NCBI GenBank assembly: GCA_963665865.2
Contig: CAXXWF010000001.1
Coordinates: forward strand, 930,001 to 994,000
Reading direction: 5' to 3'
DNA length: 64,000 nucleotides
Source of the DNA: PHAA01 sp963665865
GTDB lineage: Bacteria; Bacillota; Syntrophomonadia; Syntrophomonadales; Syntrophomonadaceae
The first letter of the stretch is position 1, and the number at the start of each line of letters is the position of its first letter. Below are positions 1-7,965 of this stretch, in pieces. The notes under the pieces are model-generated. The model saw nothing but the letters and a program-made list of their open reading frames with translations, made no database searches and was not told the DNA's origin. A program made the translations under genes and the position numbers.

Positions 1-2
1 AG

Positions 3-221
3 GGTGTAATAATCGGAGTACTGAGCAGCAGGTGCAGATTAGGCCGCTTGATGCTGGATGTAAAGCCTGATTTTATCACTCCAGCCTTGTTAAGCAATAT
101 AACATGCATATTAAAAATGCGAACGGTGCACATTATTATCATAGAGATATCTATCATAGCAATAAAAGTCAGGTGGTGTATAGATGGAATTAGAGCAAGA
201 ACAGTTCAAACATCCCATTGA
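3..221 (+). CDS. C-terminal part of a YtfI/DUF2953-like protein (partial)
   Basis: An open frame enters from the left edge and ends at TGA 219-221, giving 72 residues. It contains GRLMLDVKPDF followed by a hydrophobic stretch (IIIIEISIIAIKVRW). This resembles the C-terminus of the DUF2953 family, which lies next to ytfJ in Bacillus-type genomes. It overlaps the start of ytfJ by about 38 bases. The identification rests on a short stretch and on synteny, so it is tentative; the frame could also be chance. Confidence 0.5.
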   Translation, partial: GVIIGVLSSRCRLGRLMLDVKPDFITPALLSNITCILKMRTVHIIIIEISIIAIKVRWCIDGIRARTVQTSH

Positions 222-609
222 AGGATTAATGAAAACCGCTATGCAGAGCATTAAGGAAATGGTGGACGTTAATACGGTGGTGGGTGATGCAGTTGAGACC
301 AATGACGGCAGTGTCATCATTCCTATATCTCAGGTCGCATGCGGATTTGCAGCCGGAGGCGGAGAATACGAGACCCTTAATGCTTCCGGGCAAAGTGATG
401 AACTTCCCTTCGCAGGAGGCAGCGGGGCAGGAGTATCAGTTAAACCGATAGGGTTTCTGGTAGTCAGGATGAATGATGTCAGGCTGATATCGGTAGCAGG
501 TAATCCTTTAGCTGAAAGAGTCGTTGATATTGCCCCCCAGATAATCGATAGAATAGAGAGTCTGATGCAAAGAAAAGATAAAAATAGGAATGAATCGTAT
601 GAGCAATAG
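184..609 (+). CDS. ytfJ: Sporulation protein YtfJ (GerW family)
   Basis: The 141-residue protein opens with HPIEGLMKTAMQSIKEMVDVNTVVGD and continues with GSVIIPISQVACGFAAGGGEYE, the recognisable core of the YtfJ/GerW family. The family is made in the forespore and is linked to spore germination; its biochemical role is unknown. A glycine-rich segment (GGSGAGVSVKP) sits mid-protein, as is usual. The ATG at 184 follows an AGGTGG-like ribosome binding site. The gene follows a ytfI-like fragment and precedes spmAB, so this corner of the window is a sporulation cluster. Family assignment is secure. Confidence 0.93.
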   Translation: MELEQEQFKHPIEGLMKTAMQSIKEMVDVNTVVGDAVETNDGSVIIPISQVACGFAAGGGEYETLNASGQSDELPFAGGSGAGVSVKPIGFLVVRMNDVRLISVAGNPLAERVVDIAPQIIDRIESLMQRKDKNRNESYEQ

Positions 610-700
610 ATTGAAATAAGTGTTCGTTTTAAAGATGACAGATGTGGCAGTGGAGTTATAAGCTTGTCACAGCGTTAGTATCACGGTTCTATACAGGCTA

Positions 701-733
701 GCAGTCCGGTTAATACCGGGCTGTTCTAATTTT
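701..733 (+). terminator. Terminator-like hairpin after ytfJ
   Basis: Arms GCAGTCCGGT and ACCGGGCTGT can form a ten-pair stem (with G-U wobbles) around a TAAT loop, followed by a T-rich tail. It lies between ytfJ and spmA. Confidence 0.5.
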
Positions 734-795
734 CGACCTTATTTCATACCCTTCTAAAAGAGCCGAGCTATTGGTTAAATGCGGAGGGGTATAAC

Positions 796-1389
796 TTGTT
801 GAATCTGATTTGGTTGTTGCTTTTAGCTTCGGGAATAGTAGTAGCTGCCCTTAATGGACATGTAGAGATCGTAACCGAAGCCGCGTTGGAAGCGGCTAAA
901 GGCGCAGTTAAAATCTGTCTCGATTTAATAGGAATTATGGCGTTATGGCTGGGGATAATGAAAATTGCTGAAAAGGCAGGCTTGATTCAGAGCCTGGCCT
1001 TATTACTAAAACCAGTACTGCGCAGGCTATTCCCCAGCGTTCCAGCAGAAGATCCTGCTATGGGAGCCATAATCCTAAATCTCAGTGCTAACATGTTAGG
1101 ATTAGGTAACGCTGCGACTCCTTTTGGAATGAAGGCCATGCAAGAGTTACAGCGTTTAAATCATAATCGTCCTGAAGCGTCGGCAGCCATGTGCACATTT
1201 ATGGCCCTGAATACATCCTGCATTACTTTGATTCCCGCAACAATAATAGGTATAAGACTTGCTTTCTCATCATCGAATCCTACGGAAATTGTAGGAGCTT
1301 GCATTTTTGCTACCAGTTGCGCAATGGTTATAGCCGTTTCGCTTGATTACTGGTTTCGAACCCGCAGTCACTGGGGGAGGAAAGGCTGA
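796..1389 (+). CDS. spmA: Spore maturation protein A
   Basis: The 197-residue membrane protein belongs to the nucleoside-recognition (Gate) domain family. It shows several hydrophobic helices and the sequence NLSANMLGLGNAATPFGMKAM, a hallmark of SpmA. SpmA and SpmB are needed in Bacillus for proper spore core dehydration. Translation starts at TTG 796 (or TTG 799) behind a GGAGGGG ribosome binding site at 783-789. The stop codon overlaps the ATG of spmB (TGATG), indicating translational coupling. Confidence 0.93.
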   Translation: MLNLIWLLLLASGIVVAALNGHVEIVTEAALEAAKGAVKICLDLIGIMALWLGIMKIAEKAGLIQSLALLLKPVLRRLFPSVPAEDPAMGAIILNLSANMLGLGNAATPFGMKAMQELQRLNHNRPEASAAMCTFMALNTSCITLIPATIIGIRLAFSSSNPTEIVGACIFATSCAMVIAVSLDYWFRTRSHWGRKG

Positions 1390-1925
1390 TGCTGTATACG
1401 CTGCTTACCACGGTTTCACGTTGGGCGATACCCTTGCTGCTTCTTATTGTTCCCTTTTATGGCTTTTGCAAAAAAGTGCCAGTGTATGAAACCTTTGTGG
1501 AAGGTGCCGAGGAAGGATTTTATACTGCTGTAAAGATAATCCCCTTTTTGGTCGGTATGATGGTAGCTATTTCAGTATTCAGGGCATCAGGGGCTATGGA
1601 TTTCCTGGTGGGGCTAATGAGACCATTATTGGTCGCTATTGGAGCGCCTCCTGAAGTATTGCCTCTGGCGGTTATGAGACCCCTCTCGGGAAGCGGTGCT
1701 TTAGGCTTGGCCACTGAATTAATGAGAGTCTATGGGCCTGATTCGTTGATCGGCAGGCTAGCCTCGGTTATGCAGGGGACCACCGATACGACCTTTTTTG
1801 TATTGACTGTCTATTTTGGGTCAGTAGGCATTAAGAGGTTTAAGTATGCCGTCATAACAGGTTTGAGTGCAGATATTACCGGCTTAATAGCCTCAGTATA
1901 TATATGTAATCTGTTATTTAAATAA
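1389..1925 (+). CDS. spmB: Spore maturation protein B
   Basis: The 178-residue membrane protein is the partner of SpmA. It has hydrophobic helices and the motif MRPLSGSGALGLATELM, followed by GTTDTTFFVLTVYFGSVGIKR, both typical of SpmB. Its ATG overlaps the spmA stop by one base. Together they act in the forespore inner membrane on spore core water content. The exact transport substrate of the pair is unknown. Confidence 0.93.
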   Translation: MLYTLLTTVSRWAIPLLLLIVPFYGFCKKVPVYETFVEGAEEGFYTAVKIIPFLVGMMVAISVFRASGAMDFLVGLMRPLLVAIGAPPEVLPLAVMRPLSGSGALGLATELMRVYGPDSLIGRLASVMQGTTDTTFFVLTVYFGSVGIKRFKYAVITGLSADITGLIASVYICNLLFK

Positions 1926-2044
1926 TGAACTCCGATGGAGATGTCCAAAATCAACCTGGGACTAGACGGGCAAGTAATTGGATAGTATAATTGTAATTTA
2001 CAAAGTGCCCTGAAAACTAAAGGGATAGAGGGTAGAAACCTAGT

Positions 2045-2131
2045 GGACAAACCTGAAAATAGTTGCAAGGGACAGGGGGACAGGTCCGATGTCCCACCTG
2101 TCCCAGCGGACAAGTCTAAAAATAGTTGTAA
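2045..2131 (+). repeat. REP-like palindrome flanked by 24-nt near-direct repeats
   Basis: A GGGACAGG...CCTGTCCC palindrome (2069-2104) belongs to the GGGGAC-rich repeat family of this window. It is bracketed by two 24-nt segments at 2045-2068 and 2108-2131 that match at about 20 of 24 positions and share AAAATAGTTG. It lies in the gap upstream of fhs. Confidence 0.6.
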
Positions 2132-2146
2132 AGCGGGGAATGCAAT

Positions 2147-3814
2147 ATGAAGAGTGATATAGAGATTGCTCAAAGCGCGGAAATGAAACCCATAGTGGAA
2201 ATAGCTCAATCAATCGGCCTGACAGAGGACGAAATCGAGTTGTATGGTAAATATAAGTGTAAGGTGTCTCTAAAAGCTTGGGAAAGGTTAAAGGATCAGC
2301 CGTCCGGTAAATTAGTGCTGGTTACCGCCATAAATCCCACCCCTGCCGGCGAAGGAAAGACAACCAACACTGTGGGACTGGGAATGGCATTAAATAGACT
2401 GGGGAAGAATGCCATAATAGCTCTGCGGGAGCCTTCTATGGGACCAAGTTTTGGCGTTAAAGGGGGGGCAGCTGGCGGAGGTTATTCTCAGGTTGTACCA
2501 ATGGAAGATATTAATCTGCATTTTACCGGCGATTTTCATGCGGTTACGGCAGCTCATAACCTTTTAGCGGCGATGCTCGACAACAGCTTGCATCAAGGCA
2601 ATCCTTTAGGAATTGATCCCAGGCAGGTGGTACTACGCCGAGTCATGGATCTGAATGAAAGAGCCTTAAGAAATATTGTAATAGGTCTGGGTGGTAAAGC
2701 TGATGGTGTACCGCGTGAATCAGGTTTTGATATCAGTGTTGCATCTGAAGTGATGGCGGTATTATGTCTGGCCTCTGATCTCATGGATCTTAAGGAGCGA
2801 GTAGCGCGTATAGTAGTAGCCTACACTTATGACGGACAACCAGTAACTGCAGCTGATCTGAAGGCAGCCGGTTCAATGGCTTTGTTAATGAAAGATGCCA
2901 TCAAACCCAATCTGGTTCAGACCCTGGAAAACACTCCGGCCTTTATCCATGGCGGACCATTTGCTAATATTGCCCATGGCTGTAATAGTATCACCGCCAC
3001 TAAGATGGGTTTAAAACTGGCTGATTTTATGATTACCGAAGCCGGATTTGGAGCTGACCTGGGGGCAGAGAAGTTCTTTGACCTCAAGTGCCGCTATGGC
3101 GGTTTGAAGCCCGATGCGGTAGTCTTGGTAGCCACAATACGCGCCCTCAAGAATCATGGCGGGGTAGGTAAGAACAGATTGAATGAAATGAATATGGAGG
3201 CACTGGAAAACGGAGTAGCCAATCTGGAAAAACATCTGGAAAACTTGAATAAGTATGGTGTGCCGGTAGTGGTTGCCTTAAACCAATTCCCTGGTGACCG
3301 GCAGGAAGAAATTGATTTGATAGAAAATAAATGTGTTGCTCTAGGTGCTGATTTAGCTATTTCCCGAGTATGGGAAGAAGGCGGCCAGGGCGGGGAAGAA
3401 CTTGCTGTGAAGGTTATGGCTGCTACAGATAAACCTGCGAATTTCAAGTTCTTATATGAATTGCAAGCTCCTCTAAAAGATAAGATTGAAACAATTTGCA
3501 GGGAAATCTATGGTGCGGATGGGGTTACCTACAGTAAATCGGCGAACAACATGTTGGCTCGTTTTGAAGAAATGGGTTACGGCGAATTACCTATTTGTAT
3601 TGCCAAAACCCAATATTCCCTATCGGACAATCCCACTGCCATAGGCAGACCCCGGGGTTTTACTGTAAATATCCGCGAAGTCCGGTTGTCAGCCGGAGCA
3701 GGTTTCATTGTTGCTATCGCGGGTGACATTATGACCATGCCGGGTCTCAGTAAAGTCCCAGCCGCTGAGAAAATTGATATTCTGCCTGATGGGGAGATAA
3801 TTGGTCTGTTTTAA
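2147..3814 (+). CDS. fhs: Formate--tetrahydrofolate ligase
   Basis: The 555-residue enzyme makes 10-formyl-THF from formate, THF and ATP. The P-loop TPAGEGKTT lies at residues 65-73, followed by the conserved REPSMGPSFGVKGGAAGGGYSQV region and the C-terminal MTMPGLSKVPAAE. Full family length. The ATG at 2147 is preceded by GCGGGG. No other Wood-Ljungdahl methyl-branch gene is adjacent, so here the enzyme probably supplies one-carbon units or links formate to biosynthesis. Assignment is firm. Confidence 0.97.
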   Translation: MKSDIEIAQSAEMKPIVEIAQSIGLTEDEIELYGKYKCKVSLKAWERLKDQPSGKLVLVTAINPTPAGEGKTTNTVGLGMALNRLGKNAIIALREPSMGPSFGVKGGAAGGGYSQVVPMEDINLHFTGDFHAVTAAHNLLAAMLDNSLHQGNPLGIDPRQVVLRRVMDLNERALRNIVIGLGGKADGVPRESGFDISVASEVMAVLCLASDLMDLKERVARIVVAYTYDGQPVTAADLKAAGSMALLMKDAIKPNLVQTLENTPAFIHGGPFANIAHGCNSITATKMGLKLADFMITEAGFGADLGAEKFFDLKCRYGGLKPDAVVLVATIRALKNHGGVGKNRLNEMNMEALENGVANLEKHLENLNKYGVPVVVALNQFPGDRQEEIDLIENKCVALGADLAISRVWEEGGQGGEELAVKVMAATDKPANFKFLYELQAPLKDKIETICREIYGADGVTYSKSANNMLARFEEMGYGELPICIAKTQYSLSDNPTAIGRPRGFTVNIREVRLSAGAGFIVAIAGDIMTMPGLSKVPAAEKIDILPDGEIIGLF

Positions 3815-3831
3815 TTAATATAGTAAGATTG

Positions 3832-3905
3832 CCAGGGGGACTGTTCTCTTTTGCGACAGGGGTGACAAGGGGACGGTCCTTTTGTCACCCCCCTGTCCCC
3901 TTGAA
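3832..3905 (+). repeat. REP-like palindrome between convergent fhs and folE
   Basis: ACAGGGGTGACAA and TTGTCACCCCCCTGT form an imperfect hairpin around the core GGGGACGGTCC. The core and the TGACAA flank are shared with the perfect palindrome at 47718-47792. Because it sits between convergent genes it may also end transcription from either side. Confidence 0.7.
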
Positions 3906-3907
3906 AG

Positions 3908-4480
3908 TTACTTCTGGATTAATGCGAAGAGTTCAGCCCGTGTCTCGGGGCGAGTCTCAAAAATACCTCTTACTGCCGAAGTTACTGTTAAAGCCCCGGG
4001 TTTTTTAACTCCCCGCATAGTCATGCACATGTGTTCCGCTTGTATTACCACCCCAACACCCATAGGTTTTAAAGTCTCAAAAATGCAATCGGCAATCTGT
4101 GACGTCAACCTCTCTTGGAGTTGGGGTCTACGGGCATAGGCTTCCACCACCCGGGCTAGTTTGCTTATCCCCACCACCTTGCCGCCTTTGGGAATGTAGG
4201 CAACGTGAGCCATGCCATAAAAAGGGAGAAAATGGTGCTCACACATTGAGTAAATAGGAATGTCTTTTACCAGAACCAGTTCATCATGATATTCAGTAAA
4301 AGACACATCCAGGAAATCTTTCGGTTCACTATTCATGCCGGAAAAGATTTCTTCATACATCCGGGCCACTCTTTTAGGGGTCTGGACTATACCCTCCCGT
4401 TCCAGGTTCTCTCCCAGAGCTTCCAGAATCATCTTAAAAGCTGCTTCGATCTTTTCTTTGTCTACTGGTTTATTCTTCAT
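3908..4480 (-). CDS. folE: GTP cyclohydrolase I
   Basis: This enzyme converts GTP to 7,8-dihydroneopterin triphosphate for folate, and possibly queuosine, synthesis. The protein carries SMCEHHFLPFYGMAHVAYIP with the zinc Cys and His ligands, followed by RLTSQIADCIF and VVIQAEHMCMTMRGVKKPG with the third ligand region. I place the start at ATG 4480 because GGAGG at 4486-4490 precedes it; an in-frame ATG at 4492 would put that GGAGG inside the gene. The length of 190 residues is normal. It is convergent with fhs. Confidence 0.95.
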   Translation of the reverse strand: MKNKPVDKEKIEAAFKMILEALGENLEREGIVQTPKRVARMYEEIFSGMNSEPKDFLDVSFTEYHDELVLVKDIPIYSMCEHHFLPFYGMAHVAYIPKGGKVVGISKLARVVEAYARRPQLQERLTSQIADCIFETLKPMGVGVVIQAEHMCMTMRGVKKPGALTVTSAVRGIFETRPETRAELFALIQK

Positions 4481-4577
4481 GGTTTCCTCCATACGCTTCC
4501 CTATCTATTTATTGTTCGCAAAATTAATTAAATAATAACAGTTGCGCAAGCAAGCCCGCAAGCCTAGGTGGCAAAGA

Positions 4578-4603
4578 AGATCCCTCTGTTAGATGAGGGA
4601 TAC
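4578..4603 (-). terminator. Weak terminator-like hairpin after trmO
   Basis: On the minus strand ATCCCTC pairs with GAGGGAT across an eight-base loop, followed by CTTCTTT. It lies just past the trmO stop. The stem is short. Confidence 0.35.
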
Positions 4604-4618
4604 CATGCCTGGTCACGA

Positions 4619-5422
4619 TTATTTAAAATCAACATTAAAAAGAGACTCATCTGCTAGCTCTGTGAATCCGGCCTGATTCAGCCTGCAACGCGCATCTAAC
4701 TGAAGGCGATGGTTATGGTCTTCCCAGACACTACATGGTAAGGCGGTTGTCTCCTGATAATTAAAGCGAGGAGGATTAGCCAGTCTGGCCCGGCTTAAAC
4801 CTTGCAGGGTATCTGCCAGGCAAGGTGAACCTTTGACGGTTAGTTTCAAATCTGGCCGGTTAAGGTGCCCCATATAATCATCAGCCACAAGGGCCATACG
4901 AATTGCCATAAATAGGTCCGGACATCCTTCCTGGTGGTGGTAAAGTGCCTGCTTTAAAAATATATTACGGCGCATGATTGGATCCAAAGCCCGAATGTAA
5001 GGCGTAGTGGGGGAAAATACTATGTCTTGCTCGTAATAAGATTTGATGTCCAGCACGGGAGTTCCATCAATCGCATCCAAACCATGTACATGCAGCATAT
5101 TACCGTCAACTGCATCCAGCGTCACCAGAGTTAACGCAATGGGGTTGGGACGATTGGGTGACCTGAGCCCAAAAACTCCGTACTCGGGCAGAGTGGAACT
5201 CATACGGCGGGGTATTGTACGCAGGCAGCTCCGGTCCGATTTATGAAACCACAGCAAGAGCCACAGATGAGAGTTCTCCTCAATTCTATGCAATGCCGGA
5301 ACATAGCTTGGGAAAATCTCAATTTGACCCGGTTGTCCGGGCAGGGGGATGTCTTCAAGATTCTTAGTCTCGGATTTCACTACTCCTATGGGGCTAATTA
5401 TTATACCTAAATCATCGGTCAC
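4619..5422 (-). CDS. trmO: TrmO-type tRNA t6A37 methyltransferase with extra C-terminal domain
   Basis: Residues 1 to about 140 match the TrmO (TsaA/YaeB) SAM-dependent methyltransferase that N6-methylates t6A37 in some tRNAs: IGVVKSE near the N-terminus, GVFGLRSPNRPNPIAL, and the end DAIDGTPVLDIKSY. About 125 more residues follow. These include HHQEGCPDLFMAIRMALVAD and GSPCLADTLQG, which resemble the FmdE/FwdE-like domain pattern (H...CP near an alanine-rich helix, then a second Cys). The start is GTG 5422 behind AAAGGATGAG. The methyltransferase part is clear; the C-terminal domain assignment is an inference from a few motifs. Confidence 0.85.
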   Translation of the reverse strand: MTDDLGIIISPIGVVKSETKNLEDIPLPGQPGQIEIFPSYVPALHRIEENSHLWLLLWFHKSDRSCLRTIPRRMSSTLPEYGVFGLRSPNRPNPIALTLVTLDAVDGNMLHVHGLDAIDGTPVLDIKSYYEQDIVFSPTTPYIRALDPIMRRNIFLKQALYHHQEGCPDLFMAIRMALVADDYMGHLNRPDLKLTVKGSPCLADTLQGLSRARLANPPRFNYQETTALPCSVWEDHNHRLQLDARCRLNQAGFTELADESLFNVDFK

Positions 5423-5688
5423 AATAATCTCATCCTTTCTCTATCCTCCATTAGGTTCAACCATTGCATAATCAGGCCGATATTTTCGAATTTTCGGAGT
5501 TAGGAAAATTATGTTCCTGGACTAATTATAAACCATACCCCTATATGATCTAAATATAAGAATCGGAATCGACTATTTATCCTCAAAATTACCAATAGGC
5601 GAACATTATTATACTTTCTGGAGAACAATTAGTATAATTATAGTTAAATTAATTAATTAACAGAATAACATACAAAGGAAGGTTATAT

Positions 5689-6405
5689 TTGAGACTTGCA
5701 AAATTCTTGGCTCAGGCTGGGATTGCTTCTCGTCGGCAGGCGGAGGAGTTAATAGCGCAAAGCAGAGTCAAGGTTAATGGTGCCGTGGTTACGGATGTGA
5801 CAACCCCGATAGAACCTCAATCAGACCGTATTGAATTTGACAACCGGCTGGTTAGGGTGGAAAAACCGGTTTACATTCTGCTGTATAAGCCATCAGGTTA
5901 TATTTGTACCGTGAATGATCCCCAGGGCCGACCTACTATATTGGAATTGGTCAAGGAGGTAGCAGAACGTATTTATCCAGTGGGACGCCTGGATTACGAT
6001 ACTGAGGGGTTATTGCTGCTGACCAATGATGGTCAGTTTACCAATTTGATAATTCATCCTCGTTATAAAATAGACAAAAGATACGAAGCCTGTGTACAGG
6101 GTTATATTCAGGATACTGATTTAAATATTCTGCGGGTAGGAGTTAATCTGGAAGATGGGACAACTTCTCCAGCCCAGGTGCAATTACTAAGGCGCGATGA
6201 AACTATGTCAATTATCGAATTGACTATCCATGAGGGCCGCAAACGACAGGTGAAAAGGATGTGTAAGGCAGTAGGACATCCGGTCATACGCCTTAAGAGG
6301 ACAACCCTGGGGTTTCTTACCCTGGATGGGTTGACGCCGGGGCAGTATCGTTACTTACACCCAAATGAGGTTAGCCGCTTACAATTAATGGCTTTACATA
6401 AGTAA
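5689..6405 (+). CDS. 16S/23S rRNA pseudouridine synthase (RsuA/RluB family)
   Basis: This 238-residue enzyme isomerises specific uridines in rRNA. The N-terminal S4 RNA-binding domain (about residues 1-60, RLAKFLAQAGIASRRQAEELI) is followed by the catalytic motif GRLDYDTEGLLLLTNDG, with the nucleophilic Asp at about residue 102. GRKRQVKRMCKAVGHPVIRLKR near the end is also characteristic. Translation starts at TTG 5689 with AAAGGAAGG upstream. In Firmicutes the gene commonly neighbours ytfI/spmAB-type genes, as in the wider region here. RluB is the most likely subtype, but RsuA cannot be excluded. Confidence 0.93.
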   Translation: MRLAKFLAQAGIASRRQAEELIAQSRVKVNGAVVTDVTTPIEPQSDRIEFDNRLVRVEKPVYILLYKPSGYICTVNDPQGRPTILELVKEVAERIYPVGRLDYDTEGLLLLTNDGQFTNLIIHPRYKIDKRYEACVQGYIQDTDLNILRVGVNLEDGTTSPAQVQLLRRDETMSIIELTIHEGRKRQVKRMCKAVGHPVIRLKRTTLGFLTLDGLTPGQYRYLHPNEVSRLQLMALHK

Positions 6406-6418
6406 CAGAAAACTGAGA

Positions 6419-6871
6419 ATGGGAGTTGGGTTAATTTTGGCCGAAATAAAAGTTAAAATACGTTTCGATTATCCTGGTCTGACTAAATCCGGTAAACTCT
6501 TCGGAAACAAGAATCTGGAACAGATGGCTGATGATACCAGACAACATAAGGTTTCCATGATGAGAAATGTGCCCATTCAGGGTATTCGGATTGAAGATAT
6601 CGATATGAGTCAGGATATATATGCTCTAATCGACGATATTACTGGCAAAAAAATTGCTTATGCTCCAGTAGTAATAACATTTTTCGCTGACAGTATTGAG
6701 GATGCAATCAAGTTTGTGGTAAAAGAAGAATTTAGAACCGTTGAGATAATTGAACCCGATGAATTACAGCTTTCTAAGAGCGATATGGAGAAACTACTAT
6801 TTAGGGTTAGCATGGAGTTGACGGAATATCGAGATCACTTGTTGCGCAGAATGGATAATTGGAAATCCTAG
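6419..6871 (+). CDS. Conserved-looking hypothetical protein
   Basis: I do not recognise this protein of up to 150 residues. It begins with a basic beta-like segment (EIKVKIRFDYPGLTKSGKLFG), has a central acidic part (RIEDIDMSQDIYALIDDITGKKIAYAPVVITF) and ends in a charged helix. There is no signal peptide, membrane segment or cysteine cluster. The in-frame TTG at 6437 is an alternative start with GGGAG at 6421-6425 upstream. The gene follows the pseudouridine synthase by 13 bases and is closed by a terminator, so it probably shares that transcript. Confidence 0.75.
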   Translation: MGVGLILAEIKVKIRFDYPGLTKSGKLFGNKNLEQMADDTRQHKVSMMRNVPIQGIRIEDIDMSQDIYALIDDITGKKIAYAPVVITFFADSIEDAIKFVVKEEFRTVEIIEPDELQLSKSDMEKLLFRVSMELTEYRDHLLRRMDNWKS

Positions 6872-6950
6872 CCTGATTCCCAGTATTGATGTTATAAGGT
6901 AAAAGGATGTGAACCATTTTAATATAAAGCACCTTTATGGTGACGATAGC

Positions 6951-6977
6951 AATGGCTCCAAGGGGGCCATTTTTTTA
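6951..6977 (+). terminator. Rho-independent terminator
   Basis: AATGGCTCC and GGGGCCATT arms form a compact stem followed by a run of seven T residues. It closes the pseudouridine synthase/hypothetical transcript. Confidence 0.8.
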
Positions 6978-7058
6978 TTAATTTTTATGTTGATTTTAGT
7001 CTTATCTTACTCTATTATTATTACTCAATAAGGAAATATGCTTAGAAAGGGTAGTTAA

Positions 7059-7721
7059 TTGGGAAATATCACCGTTTTTGCCGGTGGCTTTGGCAGTGGA
7101 AAATCAGAAGTGGCTCTTAATTATGCTTTCAAAAGGGCAGAACAATCGGCAGATGTTATTCTGGCAGATTTGGATCTGGTTAACCCTTATTTTGCTTCTC
7201 GTGATCTTCGCGATAAACTCGAGCAAGCGGGTATCAGACTGGTGGCACCGTCAGGAGAATTGGCATTTAGTGATGTTCCGGCTATACCGGGCGAAATCAT
7301 TGGTTTGATCAGACAGGATAATAATATGGTAATGGATCTGGCCGGCGATGAAGTTGGATCGCTGGTACTGGGCTACCTTAGTAAATACGTGGCTGTCCAC
7401 CAGAATTATGAATTGTTATTAGTTCTTAATCCATATCGGCCTTTTGCCCAAGATATAAAGAGTGTAGTCTTTTTACGAGACCAACTTGAGGCTTCTGCCC
7501 ACTTGAAATTTACCGGTATTGTAAGCAACCCTAACCTGATAGGAGAGACTAGCCCTGATATAATCAGAAGAGGACATGCCAAAGTTCTTGGCTTTGGTAA
7601 GGCCTTGGATATACCTGTTAGCTATTTGACCATAGAAAGAAAATTCTATGCTGAACTTTTTCCGGACTATGGAGAAACATTACAGGTAATCAATTTGTAT
7701 TTGAGGCCCGAATGGATGTAG
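7059..7721 (+). CDS. P-loop nucleotide-binding protein, function unknown
   Basis: The 220-residue protein has a Walker A motif GGFGSGKSE at residues 9-17 and a switch-like DLDLVNPYFASRDLRDKLE segment, placing it in the SIMIBI/MinD-like class of NTPases. DLAGDEVGSLVLGYL could be the Walker B region. It starts at TTG 7059 behind AGAAAGGG. It lies 25 bases upstream of a 2-oxoacid:ferredoxin oxidoreductase operon and is likely cotranscribed with it; whether it helps cluster or complex assembly is not visible from the sequence. Confidence 0.85.
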   Translation: MGNITVFAGGFGSGKSEVALNYAFKRAEQSADVILADLDLVNPYFASRDLRDKLEQAGIRLVAPSGELAFSDVPAIPGEIIGLIRQDNNMVMDLAGDEVGSLVLGYLSKYVAVHQNYELLLVLNPYRPFAQDIKSVVFLRDQLEASAHLKFTGIVSNPNLIGETSPDIIRRGHAKVLGFGKALDIPVSYLTIERKFYAELFPDYGETLQVINLYLRPEWM

Positions 7722-7745
7722 TACTGTCTAAGGGAGGAATGTAGT

Positions 7746-7961
7746 ATGGCCAAGGGGAAAGTTCGGTTCGATGCAGATGAATGCAAGGCTTGTTTACTGT
7801 GTGTTCACTTCTGCCCCAAAGATGTGTTGGGGTTGAATATGGACTCAATTAATGCCATGGGATACCATCCGGTTACGGACCTGCTGCCGGAGAACTGTAC
7901 GGGATGTGGGATATGTGCTCTCATGTGTCCCGATTTAGTCATCGTGGTAGAAAGGGAGTGA
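7746..7961 (+). CDS. 2-oxoacid:ferredoxin oxidoreductase, ferredoxin-like (delta) subunit
   Basis: This 71-residue protein has two [4Fe-4S] motifs, CKACLLCVHFCP and CTGCGICALMCP, and matches the small ferredoxin subunit of four-subunit KorDABC/VorDABC complexes. It would pass electrons from the TPP-bearing subunit to external ferredoxin. The ATG at 7746 has GGGAGGAA upstream. Four bases separate it from the alpha subunit gene. The genes run delta-alpha-beta-gamma. Confidence 0.93.
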   Translation: MAKGKVRFDADECKACLLCVHFCPKDVLGLNMDSINAMGYHPVTDLLPENCTGCGICALMCPDLVIVVERE

Positions 7962-7965
7962 TGGG

